Part shown: positions 19,275-29,063 of the stretch, piece after piece | Layout: each line of letters starts with the position of its first letter | Numbering within the stretch: position 1 is the first letter of the stretch | Assembly (NCBI RefSeq): GCF_007991735.1 | Contig: NZ_BJYX01000006.1 | Span: 124,001 to 188,000 of the forward strand | DNA: 64,000 bases | Direction of reading: 5' to 3' | From: Terrabacter aerolatus | Lineage (GTDB): Bacteria > Actinomycetota > Actinomycetes > Actinomycetales > Dermatophilaceae | Translations under genes and position numbers: made by a program | Notes under the pieces: model-generated | The model's database searches: none | Told to the model about the DNA's origin: nothing | What the model saw: the letters and a program-made list of their open reading frames with translations, nothing else

Positions 19275-21049
19275 TGTCACTGACACCGGCGCCGACCACG
19301 CGCACCCTTCCCGTGGCCGACATGGACTCGGTCGAGGAGCACACCCGCGGGCTGCTCCGCCGGCACCGCAGCAGCCTGCTGCGGGTCATCGGCCTGCACG
19401 CCGTCGCCGCCTGCGCCGCCCTCGTCGCGCCGCGCGTCATCGGCCTGCTCGTCGACGAGATCAGCCACGGCCGCTCCCTCGAGGTCGTCGACCGGCTCGC
19501 GCTCTGGATCGCCGGAGCCGTGGTCGTGCAGACGGTCGTGACGTGGTTCGCCCGGCGGGCCTCCTTCGTCATGGGCGAGACGATCTTCGCCGAGCTGCGC
19601 GAGCAGTTCATGGAGCAGGTCGTCGAGCTGCCGCTCTCGACCGTCGAGCGAGCCGGCACCGGCGACCTCGTCTCGCGCACGACCAACGACGTCGAGGCGC
19701 TCTCGCAGGTCATCCGCTTCGGCATCCCGTCGATCTTCGTCGGGGCCGTCACGACGACGATCACGGTCGGCGCCGCCTTCCTCACCGGCTGGCAGGTCGC
19801 GCTGGCGATCGTCGTCGGCGTGCCCATCCTCGTGCTCTCGACCCGTCGCTACCTGCGCGACGCCCCCGCGGGCTACCTCCGTGAGCGGGCGACGTATGCC
19901 GTCCTCAACGGCGTCGTCACCGAGTCCGCCGACGGCACCCGCACCGTCGACGCCCTCGGCCTCGGCGCTCGCCGCCGGCGGCGCATGGACGACGCGCTGC
20001 ACGACTGCTACGACGCCGAGCTCTACACGCTGAAGCTGCGCATGCGGTGGTTCCCGTCGGTCGAGTTCGCGTTCTTCGCACCCGTGGCCGTCACGCTGCT
20101 CTGGGGCGGCTTCCTCATCTCCCGAGACGTCGCGACGGCCGGCACGGTCACCGCCGTGGCGCTCTACGTCCAGCAGATGGCCGGTCCTCTCGACGAGCTC
20201 ATCTCCTGGCTCGACGAGATCCAGGTCGGCGCGACGTCGCTCGCGCGGGTCATCGGCATCGCCGACGTGCCGGCCGACCGCGCCGCCACCGGTGAGCAGC
20301 CGGCGGACGACCACCTCGAGGTGGACGACGTGCACTACTCCTACCGGGCCGGACGCGACGTGCTGCGCGGGGTCTCGCTCGACCTCCGGCAGGGCGAGCG
20401 GCTCGCCATCGTCGGCCCCTCGGGCGCGGGCAAGTCGACGTTGGGCCGGCTCATGGCCGGCATCGACGGGCCCCGCCGGGGCCGCGTCGACGTCGGTGGC
20501 GTCCGCCTCGTCGACCTCGAGCTCGCCCAGCTCCGTGGTCAGGTCGCGCTCGTGACGCAGGAGCACCACGTCTTCGTCGGCTCGCTCGAGGACAACCTTC
20601 GCCTCGCCCGACCGGAGGCCTCTCGCGACCAGCTGCTCGAGGCCCTCGCAGCCGTCGACGCCCGCGGCTGGGCGCTCGGTCTCCCCGACGGGCTCGACAC
20701 GGTCGTCGGCTCCGGGGGTCACCGCCTGACCGAGCCGCAGTCCCAGCAGCTGGCACTGGCCCGGCTCGTGCTCGCCGACCCGCACACGCTCGTCCTCGAC
20801 GAGGCGACCTCGCTCCTCGACCCCCGCGCCGCCCGGCACCTCGAGCGGTCGCTGGCAGCCGTCGTCGAGGGACGCACCGTCGTCGCCATCGCGCACCGCC
20901 TCATGACCGCGCACGACGCCGACCGCGTCTGCGTCGTCGAGGACGGCCGGATCAGCGAGATCGGCTCCCACGAGGAGCTGCTCGAGTCCGACGGGGCGTA
21001 CGCCGCCCTGTGGCGCTCGTGGCGCGACGAGCCCCAGCCCGCCCGCTGA
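19274..21049 (+). CDS. ABC exporter half-transporter, partner subunit with intact Walker motifs
   Basis: 591 residues. ATG overlaps the upstream TGA by one base. Exporter membrane domain, then an ATPase domain with Walker A VGPSGAGKST, Walker B TLVLDEATSLLD and switch His in AIAHRLM. Its signature motif is degenerate: LTEPQSQQLALARL instead of LSGGQxQR. Thus it supplies the Walker A/B half, and the upstream subunit supplies the signature half, of a single consensus site. Heterodimeric exporters of this kind include TM287/288 and TmrAB, but those retain both P-loops. A GTATGCCG copy encodes TYAVL. Confidence 0.9.
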   Translation: MSLTPAPTTRTLPVADMDSVEEHTRGLLRRHRSSLLRVIGLHAVAACAALVAPRVIGLLVDEISHGRSLEVVDRLALWIAGAVVVQTVVTWFARRASFVMGETIFAELREQFMEQVVELPLSTVERAGTGDLVSRTTNDVEALSQVIRFGIPSIFVGAVTTTITVGAAFLTGWQVALAIVVGVPILVLSTRRYLRDAPAGYLRERATYAVLNGVVTESADGTRTVDALGLGARRRRRMDDALHDCYDAELYTLKLRMRWFPSVEFAFFAPVAVTLLWGGFLISRDVATAGTVTAVALYVQQMAGPLDELISWLDEIQVGATSLARVIGIADVPADRAATGEQPADDHLEVDDVHYSYRAGRDVLRGVSLDLRQGERLAIVGPSGAGKSTLGRLMAGIDGPRRGRVDVGGVRLVDLELAQLRGQVALVTQEHHVFVGSLEDNLRLARPEASRDQLLEALAAVDARGWALGLPDGLDTVVGSGGHRLTEPQSQQLALARLVLADPHTLVLDEATSLLDPRAARHLERSLAAVVEGRTVVAIAHRLMTAHDADRVCVVEDGRISEIGSHEELLESDGAYAALWRSWRDEPQPAR

Positions 21050-21085
21050 CCCGGGCCACGCCAACCGGTCGGCACCTGCGACGAC

Positions 21086-21117
21086 GGGGCCACTCGACCA
21101 CCGCGTCGAGCGGCCCC
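21086..21117 (+). terminator. Hairpin after the ABC exporter operon
   Basis: Arms 21086-21098 and 21105-21117 (GGGGCC-A-CTCGAC against GTCGAG-C-GGCCCC) pair over 12 of 13 positions with a six-base loop. It begins 37 bp after the stop codon. No U-tract. Confidence 0.55.
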
Positions 21118-21300
21118 AGTCGCCACCCGGCCGGCGTCCGGACGACGACTTCGGCAAAGAATCGACAGGACCCGTAACCCGGTCCCGACTGCCTCGTTGT
21201 CAGCGCGGTGCCGGGCTGTTTCTCGACCGGTTGCTAGCCCGCACCGCCGGGTGGGGCCGTCTCTGAGGGGTGACGGCCTCACCCTCCCTCTTCCACGGCC

Positions 21301-21420
21301 GATCTCCAGGCCGATCTCCAGGCCGATCTCCAGGCCGATCTCCAGGCCGATCTCCAGGCCGATCTCCAGGCCGATATCCAGGCCGATCTCCAGGCCGATC
21401 TCCAGGCCGATCTCGATGGC
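21301..21420. repeat. 12-bp tandem repeat (minisatellite), about ten units
   Basis: The unit GATCTCCAGGCC is repeated without gaps: six perfect copies (21301-21372), one with a C-to-A change (GATATCCAGGCC), two more perfect copies, then a diverged copy GATCTCGATGGC. Because 12 is divisible by three, all frames stay open, which creates apparent Pro-Ile-Ser-Arg or Gly-Leu-Glu-Ile repeats; I do not think either is translated. The stretch 21118-21474 otherwise holds no gene. It sits about 55 bp before the promoter of the downstream lipoprotein. Confidence 0.95.
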
Positions 21421-21462
21421 CGATCCTGTGCCCTCTCCCCGGTGGGTCACAGGCTCGGTGCC

Positions 21463-21468
21463 TACCGT
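21463..21468 (+). promoter_or_regulatory. -10 box of the NHL-type lipoprotein gene (leaderless)
   Basis: TACCGT is followed by six bases and then the ATG at 21475. The 15-base block TACCGTCGGACCATG is nearly identical to TACCGTCGGGCCGTG at the ABC exporter gene, supporting a leaderless start. Confidence 0.6.
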
Positions 21469-21474
21469 CGGACC

Positions 21475-22515
21475 ATGAACGGCGCCCCCCGTCTCATCAC
21501 GACCCTCGGTGCGTGCCTCGTCCTCGCCGCCTGCTCGTCGCCGAGCGCGCCGACCTCGGGCACGGTGGCGTCCACGGCCGCCGCCGGCGCCACCTCGACG
21601 TCGGTTCCCACCTCGTCGGCCGCATCGACGCCTCCTGCCTCGGTCCCGACGGCCGCACCGCCGAGCCCGACTCGGACCTCGCCCGCCACGCCCGGCCCAC
21701 GCGCCTCCCAGCCGTCCACCGGTGGCGGGCCCGCACCTACCTCCTACCGGACCACAGTCGTCCACCGCAGCACCGACCACCCCGACGACCTGGTCCTCGA
21801 CGCGTCGGGACGCCTGCTCTACAGCGACTACACGAACGGCACCATCAGCCGGCTCGAGCCGGACGGCAGGGCCACCGTCGTGCACCGGGGCCTCGACGGT
21901 CCCGAGGGAATGGTGCTCTTCGCGGACGGGACCCTCGTCGTCGCCGAGGAGAACACGAACCGGGTGCTCGCCTACGCACCGGGCGCCACGAGCCCGCACG
22001 TCCTGGCGGTGCTGCCCGGCCGGGCCGTCGAGGTCACCTGCCACGAGGGGGTCGACGGGATCGCCTGGGACGCGACGACGCACACCCTCGTCGTGCCGGA
22101 CCCGGTCACCGGCACCATCTACCGGATGGCCCCGGACGGCTCGAACCGCACCCGGCTCTCGGGCGGCTTCGTGCACCCCGTCGGTGCCGCGGTCGGGCCC
22201 GACGGCGCCGTCTACGTCGCCGACGAGTGCGGCGGCGACGTCTGGCGCCTCGGTGCCGGAGGCGCTCACATCCGCGTAGCCCGCGCCTCGATGCCCGACG
22301 ACGTCACCCTCGACGGTCACGGCAACCTGCTCGTGACCGACGTCCGGCACGTCAACCACGACGTGCGCCGCTGGTCGCTCTCCGGTGGCGGCTCCACCCT
22401 CCTCGCCCGTTCCGGGCTCATCGAGCCGCAGGGTCTGCTCGTCGACGCCACCGGCCGCATCTACCTCTCGGACGACAAGAGCAACGTCATCCTGCGCCTG
22501 ACGCCCGTCGCCTGA
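21475..22515 (+). CDS. Lipoprotein with NHL/SMP-30-like beta-propeller
   Basis: 346 residues. Signal peptide with lipobox (LVLAAC), then about 70 residues rich in Ser/Thr/Pro/Ala as a spacer. The remainder has repeated propeller blades of the SMP-30/gluconolactonase or NHL sort: DLVLDASGRLLYSDYTNGTI, GMVLFADGTLVVAEENTNRV, AAVGPDGAVYVADECGGDVWRL (22189-22254) and GLLVDATGRIYLSDDKSNVI. The protein should sit outside the membrane, and a sugar-lactone or protein-binding role is possible but not shown. It is convergent with the GMC oxidoreductase gene. Confidence 0.78.
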   Translation: MNGAPRLITTLGACLVLAACSSPSAPTSGTVASTAAAGATSTSVPTSSAASTPPASVPTAAPPSPTRTSPATPGPRASQPSTGGGPAPTSYRTTVVHRSTDHPDDLVLDASGRLLYSDYTNGTISRLEPDGRATVVHRGLDGPEGMVLFADGTLVVAEENTNRVLAYAPGATSPHVLAVLPGRAVEVTCHEGVDGIAWDATTHTLVVPDPVTGTIYRMAPDGSNRTRLSGGFVHPVGAAVGPDGAVYVADECGGDVWRLGAGGAHIRVARASMPDDVTLDGHGNLLVTDVRHVNHDVRRWSLSGGGSTLLARSGLIEPQGLLVDATGRIYLSDDKSNVILRLTPVA

Positions 22516-22623
22516 CCCGGCCCGCCGGAGTGCCGGCCCGCAACAGGGTCTCCCGTGTGCAGCAGTCGGTGCCCCACCCACGCCCGGTGCACTCGGCGCC
22601 GGCCGTGGGGAGTGCGGACGAGC

Positions 22624-24291
22624 TCAGGCGTCGACGAGGCGGTAGGCCTCGCCCTGGGCCGGTCGCCGGTCCGTCTCGCCGCGCGCGGGCCACAGCGACA
22701 CGGCCCGCTCCGCCTGCGCGGTGATGGTCAGGCTCGGGTTGACCCCGAGGTTGGCCGACACCGCCGACCCGTCGAGCACGTGGAGGCCGGGGTAGCCCCA
22801 CACCCGCTGGTACGGGTCGATGACCCCGTGCTCCGGAGAGTCCGAGATGACCGCGCCGCCGAGGAAGTGCGCCGTCATGGGGATGTCGAAGACCTCGCCG
22901 ACCGACGACCCCGGCCACGCCCGCTCCCCCGTCGTGCGCTCGAGCCGCGACGCCATCGCGCGCACCGCCACGTTGCCCTCGGGGATGTACGTCGGGTTGG
23001 GCTCGCCGTGACCCTGGGACGAGGTCAGGTGCCACCCGAGCAGACCGCGCCGGCGCCGCACCTTGATCGAGTTGTCGCTGCTCTGCATGACGAGGGCGAT
23101 GACGGTGCGCTCGCTCCAGCGCCGGCTCGACAGCGACCGGGCGAAGACGAGGGGGTGGCGCGCGGCGGTGCCGGCGAACCGCAACCACCGGGGTATACCG
23201 CCACCGCCGTCGACCTGCATGACCGCGAGCGCTCCCATCAGGTTGGAGCCCTTGCCGTAGCGGCAGTTCTCGACGTGCGTCATCTCGTCGACGTGGAAGC
23301 TCGAGGTGATGGCGACGCCCTTGGTGAGGTCGACGCCGTCGGGCACCCGGGCCGTCATGGCCCCACCGAGGGCCTCGGAGTTCGTCCGCGTCAGCTCCCC
23401 GAGCGCGTCGGACAGGCGGGGCAGGCCCTGCCCCTCCGGCTCGGCCTTCATCGCGTGCAGCAGCTGGGCCGTGCCCCACGCCCCGGCGGCGACGACCACC
23501 TGGGCGGCGGTCACGGTGCGCTCCCCCGCCCGGCGCCGGCCCCACGACCCGCTGCGGACGGTCGTCACGGCATACCCCTGCTCCGGCGCAGCCGGGTCGA
23601 GCGGACGCACCCGTGTCACGGTGCGGAGCGGCTCGATGGTGACGCCGCGGCGCTCGGCGAGCGCGAGGTAGTTCTTGACGAGGGTGTTCTTGGCGCCGAC
23701 CCGACAGCCGACCATGCAGTTGCCGCACTCGGTGCACCCGGTGCGCGCGGGTCCCTCACCGCCGAAGTAGGGGTCCGGGACGCGCTTGCCCGGCTCGCCG
23801 AAGAAGACCCCGACGGGGGTCTTGCGGAAGCTGTCGCCGACGCCGAGGTCCGTGGCCGTGTCGCGCATCAGCTGCTCGACGGGACCCTCGCACGGGTTGA
23901 CCGTGACCCCGAGCATGCGCTGCGCGGTCGCGTAGTGCGGCGTCAGCTCGGCCTGCCAGTCGGTGATGTGCCCCCACTGCCGGTCACGGAAGAACGGCGC
24001 CGGCGGCACGTAGAGGGTGTTGGCATAGTTGAGCGACCCCCCACCCACGCCGGCGCCGGCGAGCACGAGGCAGTCGGGCAGCCGGTGGATGCGCTGGACG
24101 CCGAAGAGACCGAGCCGCGGCGCCCACAGGTAGCGGCGCACGTCCCAGCTCGTGCGGGCGAAGTCCTCGTCCTCGAAGCGGCGACCCGCCTCGTAGACGT
24201 GGACGCGGTAGCCCTTCTCGGCGAGCCGCAGCGCGGCGACGGAGCCGCCGAAGCCGGACCCGATGACGACGACGTCGTGGTCGAACTCCAT
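22624..24291 (-). CDS. GMC oxidoreductase, ChoD-like (cholesterol oxidase family)
   Basis: 555 residues. The N-terminal FAD-binding motif VVVIGSGFGGSVAALRLAEKG is complete, and the GAGVGGGSLNYAN stretch is typical of this oxidoreductase group. A cysteine-rich segment TGCTECGNCMVGCRVGAKNT is conserved in ChoD-type proteins. The C-terminal active-site half has MTAHFLGGAVI and HVLDGSAVSANLGVNPSLT. Position beside guaB3 and guaB mirrors choD in M. tuberculosis. True substrate is uncertain, since ChoD homologues are not always steroid oxidases. The ATG at 24291 follows a TAGGGT box by 6 nt (leaderless), and a palindrome lies just upstream. Confidence 0.85.
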   Translation of the reverse strand: MEFDHDVVVIGSGFGGSVAALRLAEKGYRVHVYEAGRRFEDEDFARTSWDVRRYLWAPRLGLFGVQRIHRLPDCLVLAGAGVGGGSLNYANTLYVPPAPFFRDRQWGHITDWQAELTPHYATAQRMLGVTVNPCEGPVEQLMRDTATDLGVGDSFRKTPVGVFFGEPGKRVPDPYFGGEGPARTGCTECGNCMVGCRVGAKNTLVKNYLALAERRGVTIEPLRTVTRVRPLDPAAPEQGYAVTTVRSGSWGRRRAGERTVTAAQVVVAAGAWGTAQLLHAMKAEPEGQGLPRLSDALGELTRTNSEALGGAMTARVPDGVDLTKGVAITSSFHVDEMTHVENCRYGKGSNLMGALAVMQVDGGGGIPRWLRFAGTAARHPLVFARSLSSRRWSERTVIALVMQSSDNSIKVRRRRGLLGWHLTSSQGHGEPNPTYIPEGNVAVRAMASRLERTTGERAWPGSSVGEVFDIPMTAHFLGGAVISDSPEHGVIDPYQRVWGYPGLHVLDGSAVSANLGVNPSLTITAQAERAVSLWPARGETDRRPAQGEAYRLVDA

Positions 24292-24321
24292 GTGCCCACC
24301 CTAGGCAGCGCGGCGACGCAA

Positions 24322-24338
24322 GGCTACTGGCAGTAACC
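24322..24338. promoter_or_regulatory. Palindromic operator candidate upstream of the ChoD-like gene
   Basis: The 17-bp element GGCTACTGGCAGTAACC is an inverted repeat (half-site GGYTACTG) with one mismatched pair around the centre base. It lies about 20-35 bp upstream of the inferred -10 box, where a TetR- or GntR-type repressor would block RNA polymerase. No adjacent regulator gene is present. Confidence 0.5.
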
Positions 24339-24370
24339 TTTGCCACACGCCACCGGTGACGAGGCGCCGC

Positions 24371-25492
24371 TCAGTTACCGAGGTAGGGCGAGACGACGAC
24401 CTCGACGCGCTGGAACTCCTTGACGTCGGAGTAGCCCGTCGTGGCCATGGCGCGCTTGAGGGCGCCGATGACGTTGGTCGCGCCGTCGGCCTGGCGACCC
24501 GGCCCGAAGAGGACCTCCTCGAGCGAGGCCTGGCCGCCGAGGGCGATGCGCTCGCCCCGCGGCAGCTGCTGGTGGTGGGCCTCCGGGCCCCAGTGGTAGC
24601 CACCGCCCGGGGCATCGGTCGCCCGGGCCAGCGCCGCACCCAGCATGACGGCGTCGGCGCCGCACGCGACGGCCTTGACGATGTCGCCCGACGTGCCCAC
24701 GCCACCGTCGGCGATGACGTGGACGTAGCGGCCGCCCGACTCGTCGAGGTAGTCACGGCGGGCCGCGGCGACGTCGGCGACGGCCGAGGCCATGGGGGCG
24801 TGGATGCCGAGCGCCGTGCGCGTCGTGTGCGCGGCGCCACCGCCGAAGCCGACGAGCACGCCCGCGGCCCCGGTGCGCATGAGGTGCAGGGCCGCCGTGT
24901 AGGTCGCCGCACCGCCGACGATGACCGGCACGTCGAGCTCGTAGATGAAACGCTTGAGGTTGAGCGGCTCGGCGCGGCCCGACACGTGCTCGGCCGAGAC
25001 GGTCGTGCCGCGGATGACGAAGAGGTCGACGCCGGCCTCCACGACGGTCTTCCAGTGCTGCTGGGTGCGCTGGGGCGACAGCGCCCCGGCGACCGTCACG
25101 CCCGCCTCACGCAGTTGGCGCAGACGCTCGGTGATGAGCTCGGGCTTGATCGGCTCGGCGTAGATCTCCTGCATGCGGGCCGTCGCGGCGCCGTCGTCGA
25201 GGGCCGCGATCTCGGCCAGCTGCTGCGTCGGGTCGTCGTAACGCGTCCAGAGGCCCTCGAGGTCGAGGACGGGCAGGGCGCCGAGCTTGCCGAGCGCGAT
25301 GGCGGTCTCGGGCGAGACGACCGAGTCCATCGGGGCCGCCATGACCGGGATGTCGAAGTGGTAGGCGTCGATCTGCCACGACACCGAGACCTCCTCGGGG
25401 TCACGCGTGCGCCGCGAGGGCACGACGGCGATGTCGTCGAAGGAGTAGGCGCGCCGTCCGCGCTTGCCTCGGCCAATCTCGATCTCGGTCAC
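24371..25492 (-). CDS. guaB3: GuaB3 family IMP dehydrogenase-related protein
   Basis: 373 residues, lacking the CBS module of true IMP dehydrogenase. It keeps the TIM-barrel phosphate-binding features (HVIADGGVGTSGDIVKAVACGADAVMLG, region 24640-24715) but the catalytic-loop segment is FVIRGTTVSAEH, without the GxGSxCxT cysteine loop found in GuaB. GuaB3 proteins are actinobacterial paralogues; some have been assigned GMP reductase activity, which I treat as possible rather than shown. GTG start; TAGGAAT lies 6 nt before it. It is separated from guaB upstream by a strong terminator, so it has its own promoter. Confidence 0.88.
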   Translation of the reverse strand: MTEIEIGRGKRGRRAYSFDDIAVVPSRRTRDPEEVSVSWQIDAYHFDIPVMAAPMDSVVSPETAIALGKLGALPVLDLEGLWTRYDDPTQQLAEIAALDDGAATARMQEIYAEPIKPELITERLRQLREAGVTVAGALSPQRTQQHWKTVVEAGVDLFVIRGTTVSAEHVSGRAEPLNLKRFIYELDVPVIVGGAATYTAALHLMRTGAAGVLVGFGGGAAHTTRTALGIHAPMASAVADVAAARRDYLDESGGRYVHVIADGGVGTSGDIVKAVACGADAVMLGAALARATDAPGGGYHWGPEAHHQQLPRGERIALGGQASLEEVLFGPGRQADGATNVIGALKRAMATTGYSDVKEFQRVEVVVSPYLGN

Positions 25493-25524
25493 CGGGCGAT
25501 CCTACCGACCCGGCCACGAGCGGA

Positions 25525-25563
25525 CGTATGCCGTCCCGCGGGCTCCGCGGGACGGCATACGTC
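25525..25563. terminator. Perfect 18-bp inverted repeat made of two GTATGCCG copies
   Basis: Arms 25525-25542 and 25546-25563 are exact inverted copies (ACGTATGCCGTCCCGCGG) with a 3-nt GCT gap. Each arm starts with the recurring octamer. It begins 25 bp after the guaB stop on the minus strand, so it probably terminates guaB. The symmetry would let it act on both strands. Confidence 0.8.
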
Positions 25564-25587
25564 ATCGGGTGGGTCGCGAGAAGGCGG

Positions 25588-27114
<1,527 letters not shown>

Positions 27115-27118
27115 CTAC

Positions 27119-27134
27119 GGGCTCGCGCGAGCCC
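27119..27134. terminator. Short GC palindrome after the anti-sigma gene
   Basis: GGGCTCGCGCGAGCCC is a perfect 16-bp palindrome 13 bp beyond the stop of the anti-sigma gene and just upstream of the guaB -10 box. It may terminate the sigma/anti-sigma transcript, or affect the guaB promoter. Confidence 0.45.
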
Positions 27135-27147
27135 CTCCGAACGGGTG

Positions 27148-28128
27148 TCAGGACCCGGCGTTCGCGGCCGACCCGGGGGCCAGGGTCGCGGCCGCGCCCG
27201 ACACGGCGGTGCCGACGACACCGTCGACGGCTGCGCCCACTCCCGTGACGGCGCCCGACGGGCTCGAGGGCGCCGGCTTGCTCCGGTGCGGCTTGGTCGC
27301 GCCGGGCCTGGTGGTGCGCGCCTGCGACGTCGGGGTAGCTGCCGGGGCGAGCGTCGTCTGCGGGACCACCGTGTCCGTCGCCGACGCCGTGGTCGTCGGG
27401 GTCGGGGTGGGGGTGACCTTCTTGCCGCCCTTGCTGCCGGCGGTCGGCTTCTTGCCGTGGTTCGTCGCCGGCGGGGTCACGGCTTGGCTGTCGGCCCCTG
27501 ATGCGCCGCCCTGCACTTTGCCGCCCTGCCCGTTGCCGGTCACGGCCTTCGTGCCATGGGTGCCCTGCCCGTTGCCGGTCGCGGCCTTGCTGCCCTTGGC
27601 GTCCTGGCCGTTGCCGTCCTGGCCGTTGCCGGACGCCTCGGCGCCGGCCGCCCCGGGCGCCTCGGCCGTGGGGCGCCCCGTCGTCGCCCGCGCGGCTGGC
27701 AGCAGCACGATGGTGCCGTCGGCGCGACGGGCGAGGACGAGGCCCGCGGCCTGGGTCGTGCCCACCGTCTGCGGGATCCCGAGCCGCGTCAGCAGCCCGC
27801 TCGGCGCACTGCTGCGGGCGCTGTCGTCCATCAACGTGACGATGCGGGCACGGTCGGCCTGGCTCGGCCCGTTGGCGGGCAGGGTGACGGCTGCGGCGAC
27901 GCCAGCGCCCGAGGCGGCCACCACGAGCGCGGCGAACGCGCCGAAGTAGCGGTGCTTGTTCGCGATCCGGCGCCGCCCCGTCCGCGAGGGGAGGGGGGTG
28001 TCCGCCTGCGTGGCGAGCGCGCCGAGCAGCCCGGCGAGGGGATCGGGCCCCGCGTCGACGCGGCCGGCGAGGCGGTCGAGGAAGAGGTCGTCGGCGATGA
28101 GCTCGCTCATGGGAGACAGGTCGTTCAC
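27148..28128 (-). CDS. rsdA: RsdA-like anti-sigma-D factor
   Basis: 326 residues, GTG start overlapping the sigma factor stop (GTGA). The first about 40 residues (SELIADDLFLDRLAGRVDAG) resemble the SigD-binding region of RsdA. One transmembrane helix follows (YFGAFAALVVAASGAGVAAAV), then a long extracytoplasmic tail of low complexity with repeated NGQ/GNGQ and Pro/Thr/Lys runs. In mycobacteria RsdA is degraded by the Clp protease to release SigD. The tail is longer and more repetitive than I would expect, and its role is unknown. Identification rests on context plus topology. Confidence 0.75.
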   Translation of the reverse strand: MNDLSPMSELIADDLFLDRLAGRVDAGPDPLAGLLGALATQADTPLPSRTGRRRIANKHRYFGAFAALVVAASGAGVAAAVTLPANGPSQADRARIVTLMDDSARSSAPSGLLTRLGIPQTVGTTQAAGLVLARRADGTIVLLPAARATTGRPTAEAPGAAGAEASGNGQDGNGQDAKGSKAATGNGQGTHGTKAVTGNGQGGKVQGGASGADSQAVTPPATNHGKKPTAGSKGGKKVTPTPTPTTTASATDTVVPQTTLAPAATPTSQARTTRPGATKPHRSKPAPSSPSGAVTGVGAAVDGVVGTAVSGAAATLAPGSAANAGS

Positions 28129-28700
28129 GCCACGTCACCCGCCCCGGCCTGGGCGAGCATGGCCCGCAGCTTGGTCAGGGCGCGGTGCTGGGCGACGCGG
28201 ACCGCACCGGCTGACATCCCGAGCGCGGCGGCGGTCTCGTCGGTGCTCATCCCGACGGCGACGCGCAGGGTGAGGATCTCGCGCTGCTGCGCGGGCAGCC
28301 GCTGCATGAGCGTCATCGCCGTCGCAGCGTCGTCGCGCATGACGGCCAGCGACTCCGGGGACGGTCCCTCGTCCGGTCCGTCGGGCACCTCCGCCACCGG
28401 TGCCGGACCGCGCATCGCGGCCCGCTGCACGTCGGCGAGCTTGCGAGAGGTGATCGTGTAGACGAAGGCCTCGAAGGGCAGCCCGCGCTCCTCATAGGTC
28501 GCCAGGGCGGTCACGACGGCCATGCACACCTCCTGGGCGACGTCCTGGGCTGTGTCCTCGGCGCCGAAACGACCGAGGCGGACGCGGGAGTAGCGCAGGG
28601 CCATGTCCCTGACGCGCGCCAGCAGCACGTCGCGGGTGTGGGGATCACGCACGGCGAGCGCGGCAAGCTCACGAAGCGATGGAGCGTCCACCCGCTCCAT
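28125..28700 (-). CDS. sigD: SigD-type ECF/group sigma-70 factor
   Basis: 191 residues. Region 2 is seen in DMALRYSRVRLGRFGAEDTAQDVAQEVCMAV and the -10-recognition part (28480-28620), region 4 in LPAQQREILTLRVAVGMSTDETAAALGMSAGAVRVAQHRAL (28160-28290). ATG 28700 (MERVDAP) is the likeliest start; an ATG 17 codons upstream is possible. It is coupled to the RsdA-like gene and divergent from whiB, the same order as sigD in M. tuberculosis. Confidence 0.85.
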   Translation of the reverse strand: MERVDAPSLRELAALAVRDPHTRDVLLARVRDMALRYSRVRLGRFGAEDTAQDVAQEVCMAVVTALATYEERGLPFEAFVYTITSRKLADVQRAAMRGPAPVAEVPDGPDEGPSPESLAVMRDDAATAMTLMQRLPAQQREILTLRVAVGMSTDETAAALGMSAGAVRVAQHRALTKLRAMLAQAGAGDVA

Positions 28701-28750
28701 CGCGCCGACACCACCGGGCGTTACGCCCGTGTGTGTGGACCACCCAAGAC

Positions 28751-29063
28751 CCATGAGAGTCGACGTCCCCCGAACTGTCGTCTGTGCTGGTGACGCCATC
28801 GTCTGCGCTCCGGTCGACCCTCGCCCGGAGCGCAGCCATGCTAGTGCTGTGCCCGCTTCTCGGACGAGCGCGACGGCGCCGTCCGACCTCGAGGACGAGC
28901 ATGCCATCAGGATGGCAAGTCTTGAACAAGTCCTTAAGATTCCGCTCTTTATCCGTGATCGCGTGCCCGGTTAGCGTCGATTCCGCGGTCCCGCACCTCA
29001 CCTCATGCACCGAGCGGGCCGGTACGACACGGCGGCAACCCCGCCCCACCGAGAGACGAGTTC
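28751..29063. other. Divergent promoter region between sigD and whiB
   Basis: About 310 bp without a gene. It includes the least GC-rich stretch of the neighbourhood (28905-28990), with CTTGAACAAG (an imperfect palindrome) followed by TTAAGAT, a plausible promoter core. No -35/-10 pair could be assigned with confidence to either gene. Confidence 0.5.

Noticed and set aside
21301-21420. CRISPR array
   Set aside because: Units are 12 bp and adjacent; there are no unique spacers and no cas genes.
21197-21478. Open frame through the 12-bp repeat giving a Pro-Ile-Ser-Arg repeat protein (and Gly-Leu-Glu-Ile on the other strand)
   Set aside because: A 12-bp repeat keeps every frame open; no ribosome-binding site, no domain, and it runs into the promoter of the next gene.
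25527-25563. True Neisseria uptake sequence or foreign neisserial DNA
   Set aside because: The core ATGCCGTC resembles the DUS core, but the remaining bases (TGAA) do not match, and composition and genes are actinobacterial.
27135-28128. NGQ-rich tail of the RsdA-like protein as a mobile or phage repeat
   Set aside because: It is a low-complexity extracytoplasmic tail in one frame, not an exact DNA repeat, and synteny supports a resident gene.
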